11,304 bases of DNA from an uncultured Ellagibacter sp. (lineage in GTDB: Bacteria; Actinomycetota; Coriobacteriia; Coriobacteriales; Eggerthellaceae): the NCBI GenBank assembly GCA_934654815.1, contig CAKUGU010000054.1, positions 1 to 11,304 on the forward strand. The letters are read 5' to 3'. The position numbers were made by a program, and so were the translations under genes. A model generated the notes under the pieces. That model was given only the letters and a program-made list of their open reading frames with translations, did no database searches and was not told where the DNA came from. Position 1 is the stretch's first letter; the number at the start of each line of letters is the position of its first letter. This document shows, piece after piece, positions 1 to 7,596 of this stretch.

Positions 1-1630
<1,630 letters not shown>

Positions 1631-1655
1631 GCTTATCACAGCCATCATCATCACG

Positions 1656-1687
1656 AAAACCGGCTCCCGAAAGAGGGCCGGTTTTTT
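1656..1687 (+). terminator. Intrinsic terminator of the atp operon
   Basis: A perfect 9-bp stem (AAAACCGGC with GCCGGTTTT) is extended by a G-T and a C-G pair, closes an 8-nt loop and runs into six T residues. It lies 25 bp after the atpC stop and faces the right way. The roughly 100 bp that follow, up to the next terminator, hold nothing recognisable. Confidence 0.9.
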
Positions 1688-1791
1688 GTTGCGCTCGCAT
1701 GCTTGGTTTCCAGGGGAGGTGCGGCGCTGACGAGGGCGAGCGTCTGTCGGGCGCGTTGACCGTGCTGCGATGGAGGCTTCTCTAGGGCATG

Positions 1792-1823
1792 AAAAAGGCG
1801 GCGCCCGCATCGGGCGCCGCCTT
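1792..1823 (-). terminator. Intrinsic terminator of the CobW-family gene
   Basis: On the minus strand a 13-bp GC-rich perfect stem (arms 1795-1807 and 1811-1823) with a 3-nt loop is followed by five T residues (the A-run 1792-1796 on the plus strand). It lies 38 bp beyond the stop codon of the minus-strand GTPase gene. Together with the atp terminator it insulates the two convergent units. Confidence 0.85.
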
Positions 1824-1861
1824 CGCGTGAGGCATGCTTTTGGTCGGCGGATCGGCTTTCG

Positions 1862-2998
1862 CTACTCGCGGTGCCAGTCCACGAGGCAGGAGTCAAGCCC
1901 CTTGATGAGGGCCTCCTTGTTCATGTGGCGCCCGATGAAGCAGATCTTGTTCATGCGGTCGCCGACCTCGGGGTCCCAGTCCTCCATGATCTCAGGGTAC
2001 TCGGTGATGGCCTGCTGACGCTCGTCTTCGGTCGCCGCATCGACGAACAGGCTGCTCTCGTCCATCGTCATCTGGCGTCCGGCCTGCTCGAACACGTACG
2101 CGGTGTCGGGATGCTCGATCGTCCACATGATGCCCTTCGCGCGCACGATGCTCTCAGGCCAGTTCTCGGCGTAGGCGTTGAGCTTATCTAGATCGAACGG
2201 CTTGCGGCGCTTGTACACGAACGTCTCGATGCCGTATTCGAGCACTTCAGGGTCTTCGTGCTCTTCGGGGTGGTCCATCGCGTCGATCCATGCGGCGGAG
2301 TTGTACGCCTTCTCGAAGTCGAAGCGCCCGGTGTCGAGCAGCTTGCTCATCGGCACGTTGCCGCGCGTCGCCTCGACGATGACGGCGTCCTTCTGGAGGC
2401 TGCGGACGATCGCCTTGAGCTCCTGCATCTGCTCGGGCGTGACCTTGTCGGCCTTGTTGAGGATAAGGGTTGAGCAGAACTCGATCTGCTGGATGAGCAG
2501 GCTCTCGATGTCGTCCTCGTCGATATCGTCCTCGAGCAGGTCGCGTCCGCCGTTGAACTCGTCGTACATGCGCGCGCAGTCGACGACGGCGACGATGTTG
2601 TCGAGGGCGAGCGGCGCATGCCCTTCGTTTTTCGTCTGGTCGCAGAAGTCGGAGATGATGTAGGCGATGGGGATGGGCTCGCAGATGCCCGATGCCTCGA
2701 TGATGATGTAGTCGAAGTCGCCGGATTCTGCGATGCCGGAAAGCTGCTTCGCGAGATCGTCGGAAAGCGTGCAGCAGAGACACCCGTTCGTAAGCGGGAT
2801 GAGCTCGCCGTCCATCTGGGAGAACCCGTCGTTCGCGATGAGAGCGGCATCGACGTTGACCTCGCCGATGTCGTTCACGATGACCGCGGCTTTGATTCCC
2901 TCGCGGTTCGACAGGATATGGTTGAGAAGCGTCGTCTTGCCGGCGCCGAGGTAGCCGGTAAGCAAGATGATCTGGATTGGTTTGCGTTCTTCGGGCAT
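1862..2998 (-). CDS. CobW/COG0523-family GTP-binding metallochaperone
   Basis: A 378-aa G3E-class P-loop GTPase. Relatives insert or deliver metal (zinc, cobalt or iron) using GTP hydrolysis. Motifs seen are Walker A GYLGAGKT (15-22), the putative metal-binding GCLCC (CxCC, 72-76), the E-x-x-G switch in EASG (101-104) and the base-recognition NKAD (181-184). A C-terminal CobW_C domain (about 255-372) includes FVYKRRKPFD and FIGRHMN. An acidic loop (EDDIDEDD, 156-163) and HPEEHED (243-249) could bind metal, but there is no long His-rich tract. The frame stays open upstream to 3184, yet the ATG at 2998 is chosen because AAAGGAG sits seven bases before it and the extension would run into the divergent gene. 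Metal specificity cannot be read from sequence. It is divergent from the desulfurase-like gene and has its own terminator. Confidence 0.93.
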   Translation of the reverse strand: MPEERKPIQIILLTGYLGAGKTTLLNHILSNREGIKAAVIVNDIGEVNVDAALIANDGFSQMDGELIPLTNGCLCCTLSDDLAKQLSGIAESGDFDYIIIEASGICEPIPIAYIISDFCDQTKNEGHAPLALDNIVAVVDCARMYDEFNGGRDLLEDDIDEDDIESLLIQQIEFCSTLILNKADKVTPEQMQELKAIVRSLQKDAVIVEATRGNVPMSKLLDTGRFDFEKAYNSAAWIDAMDHPEEHEDPEVLEYGIETFVYKRRKPFDLDKLNAYAENWPESIVRAKGIMWTIEHPDTAYVFEQAGRQMTMDESSLFVDAATEDERQQAITEYPEIMEDWDPEVGDRMNKICFIGRHMNKEALIKGLDSCLVDWHRE

Positions 2999-3005
2999 GT
3001 CTTCG

Positions 3006-3012
3006 CTCCTTT
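3006..3012 (-). promoter_or_regulatory. Ribosome binding site fixing the GTPase start
   Basis: AAAGGAG on the minus strand, seven bases upstream of the ATG at 2998. It decides between this start and the longer open frame. Confidence 0.8.
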
Positions 3013-3050
3013 GCGAATGGATTATCATTTCAGAGGTAACTTTACTCCAA
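3013..3050 (-). promoter_or_regulatory. Candidate promoter with Fur/Zur-like box before the GTPase gene
   Basis: On the minus strand a -10-like GATAAT (3021-3026) has TTGGAG (3045-3050) 18 bp upstream as a weak -35. The ten bases AATGATAATC (3020-3029) cover the -10 and match the core of the classical Fur-family operator. The flanks (3013-3032) resemble it only in part. COG0523 GTPases are commonly under Zur control in other bacteria, which makes a metal-responsive repressor plausible here. The promoter and the operator are both unproven. Confidence 0.4.
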
Positions 3051-3076
3051 ATGCTTCCAGGGAAAAGGGGCGCGTC

Positions 3077-4222
3077 ATGATCTACTTCGACAATGCGGCC
3101 ACGACGCTTCGGAAACCGCAGGCCGTCATCGACGCAATCGATGCGGCGCTCACCTCGTTCGGGGGTCCGGGGCGAGGGTCGCACGGACCCGCGATCGAGG
3201 CCTCAATGGCGCTCTTCCGCGCGCGTGACGCGGTTTCCCGCCTGCTCAACGTGACGGGAGGATCATCGTGCGTCGCGTTCACGCTGAACGCGACGATGGC
3301 CTTGAACATCGCGATCGCCGCGCTTCTGCCTTCGGGCGGCCGCGCCGTCACCACCCAAGCGTCGCACAATTCGGTGCTGCGCCCCCTCTTCCGCGCGCGA
3401 GACGAGCGTTCCTGCTCGGTCGGCATCGCGCGCATCGCACCCGACGGCGCGCTCGACGAGGACTCCTACGTGCACGAGCTTGCTTGCGGTGCCGACGTCG
3501 TCGTCGCGACGCACGCCTCGAACGTGACGGGCGACGTGTACGGCGTCGCGCGCATGGCGGATCTGGCCCACGATGCGGGCGCGCTCTTCGTGCTCGATGC
3601 CGCGCAAACCGCGGGAGCCTATCCGCTCGATATGGACGCGCTCGGCGTCGACGTCGTATGCTTCACGGGCCACAAGAGCCTCTACGGGCCTCAAGGGACG
3701 GGCGGGCTCGCCGTACGCGAGGGCCTAGACGTGGCGCCGCTTCTCGAGGGCGGCTCGGGCGTGAGAAGCTTCGATGAGCGCCAGCCGCGCGTTATGCCGG
3801 AGTCGCTCGAGGCGGGCACCGCGAACGCTCACGGTGCCGCCGGGCTCGCAGCGGGAGTCGAGTACGTGCTCGACAAGGACCCGTGCGCGCTTGCTGGCGC
3901 CGCCGGCGCGCTTGCCGAGCGCTTCGAAGCGGGGATTGCGGGCGTTCCCCGCGTCCGCCTGTACGGCGGGCATGCGGGCGCGGGGCGCACAGGCGTGGTC
4001 GCGTTCAACGTCGGCGACGCCGATTCGGGCGAGGTCGCGGCTCGTCTTTGGCAGGACTTCGGCATCTGCGTGCGCCCGGGCGCTCACTGCGCGCCGCTCA
4101 TGCATAAGGCGCTCGGCACCGAATCGCAGGGCGTGGTGAGGGCGAGCTTCAGCAGCTTCACGACGGAAGAGGAAATCGACGAGGGCATCCGCGCCGTGCG
4201 CGAACTTGCGGCCGACCTGTAG
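3077..4222 (+). CDS. Cysteine desulfurase-like class V aminotransferase (short N-terminus type)
   Basis: A 381-aa fold-type I PLP enzyme of the NifS/SufS/selenocysteine-lyase superfamily. The protein starts directly at MIYFDNAATT. This matches the shortened N-terminus of the subfamily typified by Enterococcus EF2568 (TIGR01977, function not established). Visible residues are His97 (stacking on PLP), Asp174 and Gln177 in LDAAQTAG, the PLP lysine Lys200 in FTGHKSLYGP, and Cys338 in the RPGAHCAP loop. That Cys is at the position of the catalytic persulfide cysteine, so desulfurase or selenocysteine lyase activity is chemically possible. The ATG at 3077 has AAAAGGGG six bases upstream. The frame is open further upstream, but that part is antisense to the GTPase gene. 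No IscU, SufU or selD is adjacent, so its acceptor is unknown. Confidence 0.9.
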   Translation: MIYFDNAATTLRKPQAVIDAIDAALTSFGGPGRGSHGPAIEASMALFRARDAVSRLLNVTGGSSCVAFTLNATMALNIAIAALLPSGGRAVTTQASHNSVLRPLFRARDERSCSVGIARIAPDGALDEDSYVHELACGADVVVATHASNVTGDVYGVARMADLAHDAGALFVLDAAQTAGAYPLDMDALGVDVVCFTGHKSLYGPQGTGGLAVREGLDVAPLLEGGSGVRSFDERQPRVMPESLEAGTANAHGAAGLAAGVEYVLDKDPCALAGAAGALAERFEAGIAGVPRVRLYGGHAGAGRTGVVAFNVGDADSGEVAARLWQDFGICVRPGAHCAPLMHKALGTESQGVVRASFSSFTTEEEIDEGIRAVRELAADL

Positions 4223-4235
4223 CGAGGGCGTCATC

Positions 4236-4258
4236 GGCCCGCGGGCTGCCTGCGGGCC
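4236..4258 (+). terminator. GC-rich hairpin after the desulfurase-like gene
   Basis: GGCCCGC (4236-4242) pairs with GCGGGCC (4252-4258) and can extend inward by a G-T and two G-C pairs, leaving a 3-nt loop. It lies 13 bp after the stop codon, where a terminator would be expected, but no T-run follows. It may be a weak or factor-assisted terminator, or merely GC-rich sequence. Confidence 0.35.
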
Positions 4259-4335
4259 GCCGCCTGCGCCCGGGGCGTCGCGCGCCCAAGCCTGTTCGTT
4301 GCGTGGCATATGCCGAAAGGCGCGTGCGCTTCGGG

Positions 4336-4341
4336 TACAAT
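4336..4341 (+). promoter_or_regulatory. Candidate -10 element of pcrA
   Basis: TACAAT lies 34 bp before the pcrA start in a very GC-rich gap. No good -35 is found 16-19 bp upstream, so only the -10 is proposed. Confidence 0.4.
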
Positions 4342-4375
4342 AGACGGTCGCATTCGACGATTCCGGAGGATTCAT

Positions 4376-6760
4376 ATGCCAGTAGATATTTCCACGTTGA
4401 ACGGCCCGCAGGCCGAGGCCGTCCAGTGCACCGAGGGCCCCTTGCTCGTGTTGGCGGGCGCGGGGTCGGGCAAAACGCGCGTGCTCACGTACCGCATCGC
4501 GCACCTGGTCGACGACCTCGATGTGGCTCCGTGGGAGATCCTGGCGATCACGTTCACCAACAAGGCCGCGGCCGAGATGCGCGAGCGCCTGCAGGGGATC
4601 ATCGGTCCGCGATGCCGCGGCATGTGGGTATCGACCTTCCACAGCATGTGCGTTCGCATGCTGCGCGCCGACGCCGAACGCCTCGGCTTCTCGAAGAGCT
4701 TCACCATCTACGACACCGACGACCAGAAGCGCCTCTACAAGGAGATCATGGCCGAGCTCGACATCGACCCGAAGCGCTTCCCGATAAACGCGCTCATGAA
4801 TCGCATTTCCACTGCGAAAAACGAGCTCCAGGTGCCCGCCGAGTTCGAGAAACAGGCGGCAGACCCCGTGGGCAAGGTGGCGGCGCGCGTCTACACGCGA
4901 CTGCAGGAACGCCTGAAGGCCGCCAACGCGTTCGACTTCGACGATTTGCTCGTGTACGCCTACCTGCTGCTCAAGAACCATCCCGACGTGCTCGAGGCGT
5001 ATCAGGAGCGCTTCCGCTACATCATGGTCGACGAGTACCAGGACACCAACCACGCGCAGTACGCCATCACCGGGCTTTTGGCGCAGAGGTACAAGAACAT
5101 CATGGTCGTGGGCGACGACGACCAGTCGATCTACTCGTGGCGCGGCGCCGACATCCGCAACATCCTCGAGTTCGAGCAGGATTATCCCAACTGCCACACC
5201 GTGAAGCTCGAGCAGAACTACCGCAGCGTCGGCAACGTGCTCGCGGCGGCGAACGCGGTGATCGCGAACAACCAGCACCGCAAGGCGAAGAAGCTCTTCA
5301 CGAGCGCCGAGGACGGCGAGAAGATCCACGTCTACATGGCCGCCGACGAGCGCGACGAGGGGCGCTGGATCGCCGGCGAGATCGAGAAGCGGCGCTCATC
5401 GGGCATGTCGTACAACCAGATCGCGGTCTTCTACCGCACGAACGCGCAGTCGCGCATGCTTGAAGACATGCTCTTGCGCGCGGGCGTGCCCTACCGCATC
5501 GTCGGCGGCACGAAGTTCTTCGACCGCGCCGAGATCCGCGACGTCATGGCGTACCTCACGCTCGTGGTGAACCCGGCCGACGACATCGCCGCCAAGCGCG
5601 TCATCAACGTGCCACGCCGCGGCGTGGGCAAGACCACCGTCGAGCGCATCGAACAGTTCGCGCGCGAGATGGACATGACCTTCATGGAGGCCTGCGAGCT
5701 CGCCATCGTCGACCCCGAGCTGCGCGCGGCCGCCCGCCGCTCGGTGGGGGAGTTCGTGACGCTTGTGAAGGAGGCACAAGGCTATGAGGGCGAGCTTCGC
5801 CGCGTGGTCGAGATGATCGTCGACAAGTCGGGGCTCATCTCGGCGCTTTCGGCCGAGAACACCGACGAGTCGCGTGGGCGCATCGAGAACATCCAGGAAT
5901 TCATGAGCGTCGTCGACGAGTTCTCGCAGACGCACGAGGACGACGACGCCGAGTACGCCGCGCCGACCGAGGGCGAGGCCGCAAGCGAGGGCGAGGCGCC
6001 CGTGCGCGTGCTGCGCGGCAACTCGCTCGCCGACTTCATCGAATGGGTCCGCCTGCGCACCGACCTCGACACCATGTCGGAAGACGGCAAGGCGGTCACG
6101 CTCATGACCGTGCACTCGTCGAAGGGCCTCGAATTCGACTGCGTGTTCGTGGCAGGCATGGAGGAAACGCTGTTCCCGCATATGAACAGCATCAACGACG
6201 CCGCGGGCATCGAGGAGGAGCGCCGGCTTGCTTACGTCGCGATCACGCGAGCGCGCAAGTTCCTCTACCTCACCTGCGCGCAGCAGCGTCAGATCTTCGG
6301 CCAGACGTCGGCGAACCCGGTGTCGCGGTTCATCCACGAGATCCCCTCGGAGCTCCGCCAAACCTCGGGGCTCGGCTCGGCCGGCTTCTCGGGCACGGGC
6401 TGGGAGAAGCGCGGCAGCCGCCGCGGCATCGCCGGCAGCGGCACCGAAGCGGGCGGCGGGCGCGTGTTCGGCCGCTCGAGCGCGTCGGGCAGCGCCGGGC
6501 GCGGCGACCGCGACCGTGCGGGCAGAAGCGGGCACACGGGGTCGAGCGCTCACGGTTCGGGCGGGTATGTGAACCCCAAGGCCGGCAAGAAGGCGGCGGC
6601 CGGTGTCACGTTCGCCGTGGGGGATGCGATCGACCATAAGACGTTCGGCCGCGGTAAGGTCGTGAAGGTCGACGGCGACACGCTCCACATCCGCTTCGCG
6701 AAGACCGGCCAGACCAAGAAGCTCCTGAAGGACTACGCCCCCATCGTGAAGGTGGGGTAG
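4376..6760 (+). CDS. pcrA: ATP-dependent 3'-5' DNA helicase PcrA/UvrD
   Basis: A 794-aa superfamily 1A helicase for nucleotide-excision and mismatch repair, removal of recombinase filaments and replication-transcription conflicts. All family motifs are in order: Q motif LNGPQAEAV (8-16), Walker A AGAGSGKT (27-34), Ia TFTNKAA (59-65), STFHS (86-90), Walker B VDEYQDTN (218-225), III GDDDQSIYSWRGAD (246-259), IV LEQNYRS (278-284), V TVHSSKGLEFD (578-588) and VI with AYVAITRAR (619-627). A Gly/Ser/Arg-rich linker (about 664-735) leads to a C-terminal Tudor-like module (about 745-794) of the type that contacts RNA polymerase in PcrA. An acidic Glu/Ala stretch (520-542) looks like an insertion. The ATG at 4376 is chosen because GGAGGA (4365-4370) precedes it; an in-frame ATG at 4310 has no ribosome site. 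It is a stand-alone unit closed by a terminator. Confidence 0.96.
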   Translation: MPVDISTLNGPQAEAVQCTEGPLLVLAGAGSGKTRVLTYRIAHLVDDLDVAPWEILAITFTNKAAAEMRERLQGIIGPRCRGMWVSTFHSMCVRMLRADAERLGFSKSFTIYDTDDQKRLYKEIMAELDIDPKRFPINALMNRISTAKNELQVPAEFEKQAADPVGKVAARVYTRLQERLKAANAFDFDDLLVYAYLLLKNHPDVLEAYQERFRYIMVDEYQDTNHAQYAITGLLAQRYKNIMVVGDDDQSIYSWRGADIRNILEFEQDYPNCHTVKLEQNYRSVGNVLAAANAVIANNQHRKAKKLFTSAEDGEKIHVYMAADERDEGRWIAGEIEKRRSSGMSYNQIAVFYRTNAQSRMLEDMLLRAGVPYRIVGGTKFFDRAEIRDVMAYLTLVVNPADDIAAKRVINVPRRGVGKTTVERIEQFAREMDMTFMEACELAIVDPELRAAARRSVGEFVTLVKEAQGYEGELRRVVEMIVDKSGLISALSAENTDESRGRIENIQEFMSVVDEFSQTHEDDDAEYAAPTEGEAASEGEAPVRVLRGNSLADFIEWVRLRTDLDTMSEDGKAVTLMTVHSSKGLEFDCVFVAGMEETLFPHMNSINDAAGIEEERRLAYVAITRARKFLYLTCAQQRQIFGQTSANPVSRFIHEIPSELRQTSGLGSAGFSGTGWEKRGSRRGIAGSGTEAGGGRVFGRSSASGSAGRGDRDRAGRSGHTGSSAHGSGGYVNPKAGKKAAAGVTFAVGDAIDHKTFGRGKVVKVDGDTLHIRFAKTGQTKKLLKDYAPIVKVG

Positions 6761-6819
6761 GGGCTCGGGAGTCGTCATGCGTTGCTGCCAGCGTTTTCAC
6801 GGCGGCTTGTTATTTCTGC

Positions 6820-6854
6820 TAAGTGCGCCTTCGCGAAGGCGCACTTATTTTTTT
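6820..6854 (+). terminator. Intrinsic terminator of pcrA
   Basis: A perfect 12-bp stem (6820-6831 with 6836-6847) closes a CGCG tetraloop and is followed by seven T residues. It is the strongest terminator in the window. It lies 59 bp after the pcrA stop and directly abuts the toxin-antitoxin promoter. Confidence 0.93.
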
Positions 6855-6855
6855 C

Positions 6856-6884
6856 TTGCGAGCAAGTGGTGATGCAAGTATACT
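6856..6884 (+). promoter_or_regulatory. Promoter of the toxin-antitoxin operon
   Basis: TTGCGA (6856-6861) and TATACT (6879-6884) are separated by exactly 17 bp, a good sigma-70-type promoter. The -10 lies inside the central palindrome of the operator, so a bound repressor would block RNA polymerase. The predicted transcript starts near 6891, about 27 bases before the antitoxin ATG. Confidence 0.65.
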
Positions 6885-6899
6885 TGCTCACATACTTGT
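6862..6899. promoter_or_regulatory. Four-half-site operator for the antitoxin
   Basis: The perfect 14-bp palindrome GCAAGTATACTTGC (6874-6887) is flanked by one more half-site on each side: GCAAGT at 6862-6867 and ACTTGT at 6894-6899. Each outer copy is 12 bp from the inner one, so the whole array is symmetrical about 6880/6881. Tandem half-sites of this kind are what ribbon-helix-helix dimers bind cooperatively. Binding by this antitoxin is inferred. Confidence 0.65.
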
Positions 6900-6917
6900 T
6901 TCATGAAGGAGGGTGCT

Positions 6918-7160
6918 ATGCCTCAGCTGTCTTTGTATCTTGACGATGCCACGATGGAAGCGCTGCGTAGCGACGCGGGGCGTGAGCGCGTCTCTCTTTC
7001 GCAGTACGCCCGCCAGCTCATCCAGGAAAGGGCGGAATCAGCGTGGCCTGCGGGTTTTTGGGATACGTATGGCGCTTTGAGCGATCCCACCTTCGTCGTG
7101 CCAGCCGAACTCGACGCATCGCTCGACGAGCCCGTCTCGTTCGATTCCGCGTTGGCGTAG
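6918..7160 (+). CDS. Ribbon-helix-helix antitoxin (VapB-like)
   Basis: An 80-aa protein. Residues 1-38 fit a ribbon-helix-helix (CopG/Arc/MetJ) DNA-binding fold: a beta strand MPQLSLYLD, then two helices around ATMEALRSDAGRE and SLSQYARQLIQE. The C-terminal half is acidic and hydrophobic (for example ELDASLDEP), as expected for a segment that wraps and inhibits a toxin. The ATG at 6918 is preferred because AAGGAGGG (6906-6913) lies just upstream; the ATG at 6903 would place that ribosome site inside the gene. It is followed ten bases later by a PIN-domain toxin. It probably represses its own operon through the half-site array over the promoter. Its exact antitoxin family name is uncertain. 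Confidence 0.85.
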   Translation: MPQLSLYLDDATMEALRSDAGRERVSLSQYARQLIQERAESAWPAGFWDTYGALSDPTFVVPAELDASLDEPVSFDSALA

Positions 7161-7165
7161 GAGGT
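7159..7165 (+). promoter_or_regulatory. Ribosome binding site of the toxin gene
   Basis: AGGAGGT overlaps the antitoxin stop codon (TAG 7158-7160) and lies five bases before the GTG start. Antitoxin translation therefore ends on the toxin's ribosome site, which supports coupled translation. Confidence 0.8.
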
Positions 7166-7170
7166 GCCGC

Positions 7171-7572
7171 GTGTACTTCCTCGATTCCTGCGTTTGCATC
7201 GAGTTCATGCGCGGGCGCATGCCGCATATGTACGACCTCATGCGGAGAAGCGACCCGCGCCTGTTCAAGGTGCCCTCCGTCGTGGAGGCCGAGTTGTTGT
7301 TGGGCGCTGAGAAAAGCGACCATCCGGAATCGAACCGCTTGCTGACCGAGCAGTTTCTGCTCCCTTTCGAAATCGTCCCCTTCGATTCCGCCGCGGCGCG
7401 GGAATACACGACCATTCGCGCGCGTCTTGAACAGAAAGGCCAGGTTATAGGACCGAACGACATGCTTATCGCTGCCGCGGCACGCTCGCGCAACGCCACG
7501 CTGGTGACGCGCAACACAAAGGAATTCAAACGTGTGCCCGGGTTGAAGCTGGAGGAATGGGCGGAAGGGTAG
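7171..7572 (+). CDS. vapC: VapC-type PIN-domain ribonuclease toxin
   Basis: A 133-aa single-domain PIN protein. VapC toxins are Mg2+-dependent RNases that cut tRNA or rRNA and stop translation when the antitoxin is lost. The acidic active-site residues are visible: Asp5 in MYFLDSC, Glu41 in VVEAELLLG and Asp97 in GPNDMLIAAAA. The C-terminal LVTRNTKEFKRVPGLKLEEW block is typical of VapC, with Asn115 and Glu118 near the usual fourth acidic position. The length is normal for the family and nothing is broken, so the toxin looks active. It starts with GTG, supported by AGGAGGT five bases upstream. The rarer start may keep toxin output below antitoxin output. The RNA target is not predictable. It ends 24 bp from the convergent serine dehydratase gene, with no terminator between them. 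Confidence 0.92.
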   Translation: MYFLDSCVCIEFMRGRMPHMYDLMRRSDPRLFKVPSVVEAELLLGAEKSDHPESNRLLTEQFLLPFEIVPFDSAAAREYTTIRARLEQKGQVIGPNDMLIAAAARSRNATLVTRNTKEFKRVPGLKLEEWAEG

Positions 7573-7596
7573 GCTCGCGCGCCCATTCCCGCTCCC

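Noticed and set aside
1789..1830. Tiny plus-strand frame MKKAAPASGAAFA
   Set aside because: It is entirely the hairpin of the minus-strand terminator and has no conserved partner or purpose.
2618..3076. N-terminal extension of the desulfurase-like gene
   Set aside because: It would be antisense to the CobW gene, is not like the family, and the ATG at 3077 has its own ribosome site and begins exactly where the subfamily begins.
2999..3184. 62-residue N-terminal extension of the CobW-family gene
   Set aside because: It overlaps the divergent gene, and AAAGGAG precedes the internal ATG at the correct distance; the P-loop comes at residue 15, as usual for the family.
3725..5329. 534-codon open frame on the minus strand across the desulfurase-like gene and pcrA
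   Set aside because: It is antisense to two well-supported genes and spans their intergenic region, with no recognisable motif and no ribosome site.
6473..6570. Gly/Ser/Arg repeats in the pcrA 3' part as a possible DNA repeat or frameshift
   Set aside because: The frame is continuous into the conserved C-terminal Tudor-like domain; this is an ordinary flexible linker.
5396..6778. 460-codon minus-strand frame opposite the second half of pcrA
   Set aside because: The composition is typical of an antisense shadow (Ala/Arg/Val/His-rich), and pcrA motifs V and VI are encoded on the other strand.
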